NCBI GenBank assembly: GCA_951213105.1
Contig: OX578147.1
Span: 124,341,642-124,405,641, forward strand
DNA length: 64,000 nt
Direction: 5' to 3'
From: Amaurobius ferox
Taxonomy: Eukaryota > Arthropoda > Arachnida > Araneae > Amaurobiidae
Below the pieces are notes generated by a model, which had not been told where the DNA came from, made no database searches, and saw only the letters and a list, made by a program, of their open reading frames with translations. Shown here piece after piece: positions 57,830-64,000 of the stretch. Made by a program: the position numbers and the translations under genes. The first letter of the stretch is position 1. Every line of letters begins with the position of its first letter.

Positions 57830-58290
57830 TATGCTTAATGGACGCAACGAGCTACACGTGCAAAGAAATGGACTGTGATCGATGAACGATATTGCAACGA
57901 AGTTATTCAAAGTCATGTTCGTTTGATTCGTACTGTAGATGAATAATTCTTTTTTATGGATGACAATGTCACACAACCAGCGGATATACACCTGCAGATC
58001 AAGGATATTAATCAAATTGAGTTACTAGCATGCTCCTTAGATTCTATGGTACGCGTTTGGTAGGCATCAAGGAGGTGCACTGCTGTTCAAAATTTTGCTT
58101 CAGAAAACAAATAGGCTTTATCCCTGCTCTGAAGGAGAAGCGAACAAGTTTGCCCAATAGAACTCTTGGATTATTTGTAACGAATTATGACACGACGTTG
58201 TGATAACTGCATTACTGTCTATATTCCATACTGAAATAGCTCTCCGTAAAGTGTTCTGTACGAACTGCACTTAACTTCTCAACTTGCGTC
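57830..58290 (+). pseudogene. Tc1/mariner transposase remnant, second copy
   Basis: Plus-strand pieces: LNGRNELHVQRNG (about 57835), RYCNEVIQSHVRLIRTVDE (about 57888), FMDDNVTQPADIHLQIKDI with the catalytic Asp (about 57955), QIELLACSLDS in place of the usual PARSPDLNPIEH (about 58014), and MTRRCDNCITVY near the C-terminus (about 58187). Several stops. A different Tc1 subfamily from the minus-strand remnant (FMDDNA against FQQDNA). Confidence 0.75.
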
Positions 58291-58514
58291 CTTGAAAATT
58301 TGTATCTTTCACAAAAAATGTATTGCAATTCAATCTGTAAGAAATTTATAACATTTGGGTAAAATAATTTATTAGTATGCTGGCAATAAATTTATGTTCA
58401 CCTTTGACTGATGCATGAGAATGGTTCATTTATAGGTAAAAATGTAGTTCGTCCTTAGCTTTTAAACACCAGTGTAGTTTGCATTGTTAGGAACGTATTA
58501 TATACATATTATAT

Positions 58515-58650
58515 TGTCATCCACACACACACACATACATATGTACATAAATACTAATAATATGTGTATGTACATAAATACATACATAGTATATAGTACA
58601 GTTGCATAAGAGGATACATATGCCAAGTACATACATACATATATGTAAAG
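58515..58650. repeat. CA and TACATA simple repeats
   Basis: A CA run at 58521-58534 followed by ACATACATA-rich sequence to about 58650. No gene. Confidence 0.6.
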
Positions 58651-59193
58651 TACATTTGCTGTTCTCAAAATCAAAATGTACTTGAAATTCATGCACGTGT
58701 CACGTGCATTTCTTTATACGTGTTCTTAATACGTGTAAATTCGTCAATGTTTGACATGGTGGTATTACTTTCCCTTTGCATATGCTATGCATGTGAGAAA
58801 AAGGGTAAATTATAAATATATCAACTTGAATTTGAGTGTCATTTTAACTATATTTATCGGCACAAAAACTCTGTTTTCCGAGTTCCTAGCAAAATGTATG
58901 GCATATAACCTCATCTGCGCAGTTTGCTCAAAGAATTTTCATATAAATTCCGCTAGCATAGAAATGAAACTTGACCAGAATATGAGCTTTACAAGAAACG
59001 TCGGCCATATTAGATTATCGATCACTTCATTTTGAGATTCATTTTCGATGTACTGGTTTTTTTTAGTGCAATGCAGTATTTCGCAAAGTATTGGAAAAAT
59101 TTTTGGGAATATGCTGCTGGGTAATTTAAAAACGGATAATTGTAGGTGTTCCTAAGTGATGTAAAATAATAAAATAGAAAATAAAGGAACGGA

Positions 59194-59889
59194 TGTAGTA
59201 TAATCCCTTTTCCAGTCTTAGCGATTTTAGGTGAGATTCTGGCAAACCCTGCTTTGATTTGGAGAACATTCCATTCTTGCAACTCTTTTCGCGTCTTTTG
59301 TCGCCCCTTTTTTGCACCTTTCAGTCGCCAAGGAAAAATTCACAGTATTCCATTTTGGCAAAGTTTTTCGTGTTTTTTGTTATTATTTTGTCGTCCTTTT
59401 GTGGCCTTTTTGTCACCAAGGCAAAAATCGTCCTTTTGTCGTTGTTTGTGCAATAGTCAATCTGTAGCAATTCAAACCTGGGTCTACGGCCGCTTCGTGG
59501 ACGTAACTCGCTACGCTCGCTCTTTAAAAAAACATCACAGAATCTGGTCCCGCTAGCTATCGGAGGTCGCACGTAGCAATTGCTGTTTGTGCAACAGGTA
59601 GTCTGTGGCTCATAAAGCACAACATGAAAATCAAAAAAATTTCTGTCTTTTATTCCTTGAGGACAAAAGGGTGACAAAAGACGACCAAAAGGCGACAAAT
59701 GAAGCGGAAAACGTTGTCTGAATGGAATGTTGCGATTTTTACCTTGGCGACAAAAGGGCGATAAAAGTGCGACAAAAGAGCGACAAAAACGAGGAAAGGG
59801 TTGTCAGAATGAGATGTTCTCCAAATCATAGCTTGGATTGCCAGAATCTCACATAAAATCGCCAAGAATGAAAAATGGATTATACTACA
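59194..59889. mobile_element. Foldback-type element with inverted arms of over 250 bp
   Basis: Ends TGTAGTATAATCC and GGATTATACTACA. The arms (59194-59450 and about 59600-59889) remain complementary with gaps through GTGAGATTCTGGCAA, GATTTGGAGAACAT and a series of TTTTGTCGCC(C/T)TTTT-type subrepeats. The centre is GC-richer. The 696-bp element has no transposase. Frames across the arms are not genes. Target duplication is not resolved. Confidence 0.7.
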
Positions 59890-60241
59890 CCTGTACCAAA
59901 GTAAAACTTATAAAGTTTTTCGTGTAATAAAGCATTGCACTTTTCTAACACACTATTACTTCTGTAACTTTTGTCATAGGTAAATGTAATAATTTTGGAT
60001 AGAAAGTAAAAAATTCAACTTTCTATCCATGTCTTTCAGTGTTATTTCAGCACTTGGGGAAGCGGAGGTTAAAATAACAAGATATAAACTTCAACACTGG
60101 TACAGGCATTCCTCAATAGTTATAGTTGGCAATGCTTTGTTGGAAATTACATATATTATACCGCTAAAGAAAATAAAATCTGAATGAGATTGTAATTTAA
60201 AAGAAACATTTTCCACAATTTCATTTGTCCCTACAATAAAC

Positions 60242-60300
60242 TTACGTAACTTAAACTATCAACTACGTAACTTAAACTAACAACTACGTAACTTAAACTC
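60242..60300. repeat. 21-bp tandem repeat, three copies
   Basis: AACTACGTAACTTAAACTAAC repeated, next to the inverted element that starts at 60302. Confidence 0.8.
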
Positions 60301-60301
60301 A

Positions 60302-60925
60302 AAACAACTTAAATAAAATTAAGTCTTTATTTCTTAAGTTGTCCTTGAGTGAAAACAAATTAGGTCTTTATTTTCACTCAAAGACGTAAATTCATATATA
60401 CAAGCTTGAGAGTTTTCGAGCCTGAAACGTCCATCATCAGAGGCACATAACAGGAGAAAAAGATACCTTGGGCAATTTATACTCAGCCAATCCGCGATCA
60501 AAATGTGCATATCATTAATGTCCAAAAAATACAAGTAAATACAGATGAAATGAATAACACCAAAAATACAAATATTATACTGTATATATAGAGTTAAAAT
60601 TAATTGTAATAGTAACACATAGTTGGATAGTAACACATTTAGATGTTTAAATATGTGACATTTAAATTTTCGGTGTTTTTTCATTTCGCATGTATTTACT
60701 TGTACTTTTTGGCCATTAAAGATATGCAAATTTTGTCGCGGTTTGGCTGGGTATTAATTGTTAAATTTTGATCGCGGTTTGGTTGGGTATAAATTGTTTA
60801 ATGCACTTTTTTCCATGTCCTATGATGGGCGTTTCGTTTTCACGTTCGAAAGCGCCCAGGCTTGTACATATATTTTTACCTCTTTGAGTGAAAATAAAGT
60901 CTTTTATTTTTTAAGTTGTTTTGTA
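60302..60925. mobile_element. Inverted-repeat element with TATA and poly(A)-like signals in each arm
   Basis: AAAACAACTTA at the left and TAAGTTGTTTT at the right bound about 624 bp. Each arm, read toward its end, contains TTTTGATCGCGG, TTGGCTGAGTATAAATTG or TTGGTTGGGTATAAATTG, a (C)CT(G)ATGATGG(A/G)CGTTTC block, GTCTTTGAGTGAAAATAAAG or a near match, and a final AAGTTGT. The left arm carries an extra partial duplication. No protein. The TATA-like and AATAAAG order is LTR-like, but the arms are inverted, so the class is uncertain (foldback DNA element or Penelope-like arrangement). Confidence 0.5.
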
Positions 60926-61480
60926 TTTAATATTTCTAGACGTGGTGTTTTAAAGTAATTATACACAACTTAAAACTAATAACCGTTACTAATACCATAC
61001 AATTATATAATGCAGGGTATTTAAAGTTAAAATTATGTGTATCCATATATTAATAAAATATAAAACTAGATAATAAGAACTCACCACAAAGAGAAGAAAT
61101 AATAATCTCTGTAATAAGCTAAATGATATAAACTTATTTAACACTCATACAACTAAAATTAAGTCTGCATTTGTTGCCCGGTTGCTTCCATATCAACCAT
61201 ATATGCAGATAGGGGTAAAAGATGGAATTAGCATTAAAATTTAGACGGATATTATACGCGGCGTATAATTAGGCGGATAAGGTTTTGTCCCCTTACCGTG
61301 TCATTTGCAAAAATTAACTAAAACATTTAGTTTAAGTAAAGTATTGAGTAAATATAACAAAATTACTTTCAAGCTAAACAGATCTTTGCTTAGAATGTAA
61401 GTGATTTGACACAAAAACAGAACCATAAAAATTGATTTCGAGGGCTTTTATATAGAAATATACTGAGGCATATAACTAAC

Positions 61481-61501
61481 CTTTGGTTGGCGATCCTTCC
61501 C
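61481..61501 (-). CDS. dlg1: Candidate dlg 21-nt microexon
   Basis: Flanked by a good acceptor (pyrimidine-rich, GTCTCACAG) and donor (GTTAGT). In the phase demanded by the next dlg exon it reads EGSPTK, then a split Glu with the 44992 exon, giving a hydrophilic HOOK-like EGSPTKELNVSNTSD. At 21 nt it is phase-neutral, as expected of a cassette exon. Support is from splice signals and phase only. Confidence 0.5.
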
Positions 61502-61744
61502 CTGTGAGACGACAGAACATGAAAGACAATATTGCAAAAGATTATTTCTTGATGCACTCATAACCTAAATACACTCACACAAGTCATTAGACCCAGCTGC
61601 AGCAGCTGGTCTACACAGTGATGGACAATTTTAATAAGGTATTTCAAAAATAGAAGTTCGGGTAAGAATGTATGGAATAGCATAGTTTACATTAATTTGT
61701 GCCAACCCACTTAAGTACATTCTATTTCCGAAGATAGGTATTTT

Positions 61745-62040
61745 GTCACATTTCGGTATACAATCACATTATGTTGCTATTATCATTTTCGTGCATATTC
61801 TATTATTATCTTTTCCGTACACATATTGTTATTACCGTTTGCGTACATATGCTGTTATCATATCCGTACATATGTCGTTTCTATTTCTATATGCATGTGT
61901 GTGCGTGCTATTATTCTTTTCGCACACGTTATAACCCTTTGCGTATACATTATGTTATTACCATTTATTTGCACATATTATAACACTTTTCATACACATT
62001 ATAGAATTATTTTCATTTCCATATATGTGTTATAATGTAG
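61745..62040. repeat. Degenerate tandem repeat, about 28-33-bp unit
   Basis: Units of TTACCGTTTGCGTACATATGT with variants (TTATCATATCCGTACATATG, ATAACCCTTTGCGTATACAT), roughly eight to nine copies. Confidence 0.7.
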
Positions 62041-62529
62041 GTAACTTTATCCTTTATTTTGGCTTTGTATTCAATTTTTATAATTTTAAAGAAACTTATG
62101 TATCGTATTTTCCAAAAAGACTTTGCTTTAAACGTCCTATCCCTTTTATGTATTTTAAATTAATACCAAAAAGTACAATGTGCAATTTTGCTATTTTTCC
62201 TAATTTGAACTATATGTCAAGAAATGAAATAAGAGGCAATTTTTTATGCTTACGATGACACGCTTTGATGGATTTCAATACATTGGGAATTACATCCGGA
62301 TTACGACGGGCAAGAGTTTGGCAAAAAAAGGTTGGATTTCATAAATCGATAAAATTCGAGTTCAGGATTCATAATTACTGGATTATTGAGCTGTACTGAT
62401 GCCAGCATAAATTTAAAAATTCTGTATATTTAGATATAATATACAGGATCCACATTTTCTTGCAACGGAAATGAAAAGTAAATTGAAGTATGGTACGATC
62501 AAATTTTCTTGCAGAAGAGGAAATAACAA

Positions 62530-63205
62530 TTTGACATGTGTATGAAAATGGGATAAAAATCTACATATATGGAAATGGGACAAAAAGGACTACGAGACTG
62601 GTATAAAAATACTTATGCATGGAATTTGTGTAAAAATACCCATGCATAGAATTGAGACAATAATATCCATATCTGGTAAAGGGACAAAGTACCTATGTAT
62701 GGTAATGGGACAAAATACTCATATATAATAATGGGACAAAAGTGCCCATATATGGTAATGGGATAAAAAATTTCGATCACAGTTACAAAATCACTATGTA
62801 TGGCAAAGGGACAAAAATACCTATGCATGAAAATGGAAAAATATCCATGTATGATAATGGATCAAAAAGTCCCATATATGGTATAATAAAACAAAAATTC
62901 CCATATGGAAATTGGACACAAATCCCCGATTATAGAAATGGGGCATAAATCCAAATGCATTAAATTGAGACATAAATCCCCATGTAGGGGAATGAAAGAT
63001 CCCCATAAATAAAAATGGGACGTTTTGTCTCACCCCATGTATATAATAGGACAAAAATTCACATGAAAATGGGACAGAAATACCTATGTAGGAAAACGGG
63101 ACGAAATCCTTATGTATGGTATGGTAATGGGACAATAATATTTATGTATGGTAATGGGACAATAATATTTATGTATGGTAATGGGACAAAAATACCTATA
63201 TAGAT
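62530..63205. repeat. Degenerate minisatellite, 27-30-bp unit, over 20 copies
   Basis: Units of TATGGTAATGGGACAAAAAT followed by ACCCATG, varying by substitution and small indels. The last units (63120-63190) are nearly identical at 27 bp. Overlapping frames on both strands give Tyr-Gly-Asn-Gly-Thr or Pro-Leu-Pro-Tyr-Ile repeats that are artefacts of the array. Confidence 0.9.
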
Positions 63206-64000
63206 AGAAATAGGATGTACGAAAATGCTGTAGTATTGTTTGAAAATTTTCAGGTAGAAAACAAGGAGTGTTACTAACTCTAATGAAGAAATGATGCTGT
63301 CAGTAAAAGTGAATCTATTCATGCTTCATGTCAAAAGATTATTTGCATCTAATGTGCACTATTTGGTGATGAAAAGTTAAAAGGCACTGAAAGAATTACT
63401 TTAAGTTTCCGCATAGCTTTTAGAGTAGTTTCTAAGAATTGACTCCACGAAGAGAAATTTTTGAGAACTTTCAACGAGAAGTTATCAAATGTGTTGAGCA
63501 GTTTGTATTCCTTATAACTATTTCTTACATAGTGAAACATTAACCTAAACTAAGTACCTATGCCATACTAAGAATCTTGAGACAATTCAGCACTGCTTTG
63601 GAGTATAGGGAAAGTAGATTCATGACATTGACAAATTTAGCAAATATTATTTTAGATTATAGGACAAGAAAATATTATAGGACAAGAAAAGGAGTTCAAC
63701 GAGAGAAAAAAATTAGCAAATAATATCTTGGATAAGAAGGCAGAAAAGCAGATTCAGGCACTACATAGAAATACTTTAGGTTAGAAGGTAGTGAATTGGG
63801 GAATTGATGACATTATATTGGCTTAGAAAGGAGCATATGTTTGGAGAAATGAAACATTGAAGCTGCTAGCAGGGCAATAATATTTGAGTGCAAGGAAGCC
63901 GGATGTACGGCACTATGTAAACAGTTATCATACAATACCTTAGATTAGCGGTCATGAGCACATCGCTGTCACTCAGAAATTTAGCAAAGAATACCATTTA
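63206..64000. other. Probable dlg intron; faint short repeats
   Basis: No gene recognised. From about 63630, TTTAGCAAATATTATTTTAG, TTAGCAAATAATATCTTGG and TTTAGCAAAGAATACC hint at a very worn repeat of roughly 80-100 bp. Confidence 0.35.

Overview
The window reads as AT-rich, intron-dominated nuclear DNA from an arthropod, most likely an arachnid and probably a spider. That call rests on the style of its dispersed repeats and on its one host gene, not on a search. There is no prokaryotic gene organisation. Most short open frames are chance frames in repeats or introns.

Host gene: the minus strand carries the 3' part of a discs large (dlg1/DLG1-type MAGUK) gene. I assembled eight exons by eye, in transcript order 61501-61481 (microexon), 44992-44948, 42365-42315, 39177-39076, 31419-31247, 28701-28592, 27539-27448 and 22760-22654 (stop). 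All have AG/GT borders, and every junction keeps one reading frame. Together they encode the end of the HOOK linker and the whole guanylate-kinase-like domain, ending in the usual C-terminal KEKL. Upstream exons (PDZ, SH3, early HOOK) lie beyond base 64000 or were not seen. A further candidate exon at 48555-48449 would end the protein before the GK domain. A 3' UTR of about 450 nt with a poly(A) signal at 22230-22225 is likely. Everything from 22761 to at least 61480 outside the exons is therefore dlg intron. Bases 1 to about 22200 lie downstream of the gene.

RNA gene: a complete-looking 5S rRNA gene, with internal promoter elements and a T4 terminator, sits on the plus strand in a dlg intron (30550-30668).

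Repeats. Downstream of dlg: a solo LTR, tRNA-derived SINEs, a small foldback MITE, a broken multi-copy protein gene, a 321-bp satellite of 14 monomers with higher-order structure (8212-12728), and a 93/96-bp dimeric satellite whose monomers are hairpins and read as an in-frame peptide repeat (16080-17130). In the introns: five copies of a Helentron-like (HINE-like) non-autonomous element, a 290-bp near-perfect palindrome, a hAT transposase remnant with its termini, a Jockey-like LINE remnant, three Tc1/mariner transposase remnants, a hAT-type MITE nested in a SINE with an 8-bp target duplication, two elements with long inverted ends, and several minisatellites.

I found no multi-gene novel system. 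The most unusual items are the two satellites, the long palindrome, the Helentron-like family with embedded microsatellites, a tandemly repeated 5' splice site next to a GK exon, and the candidate alternative dlg exon.
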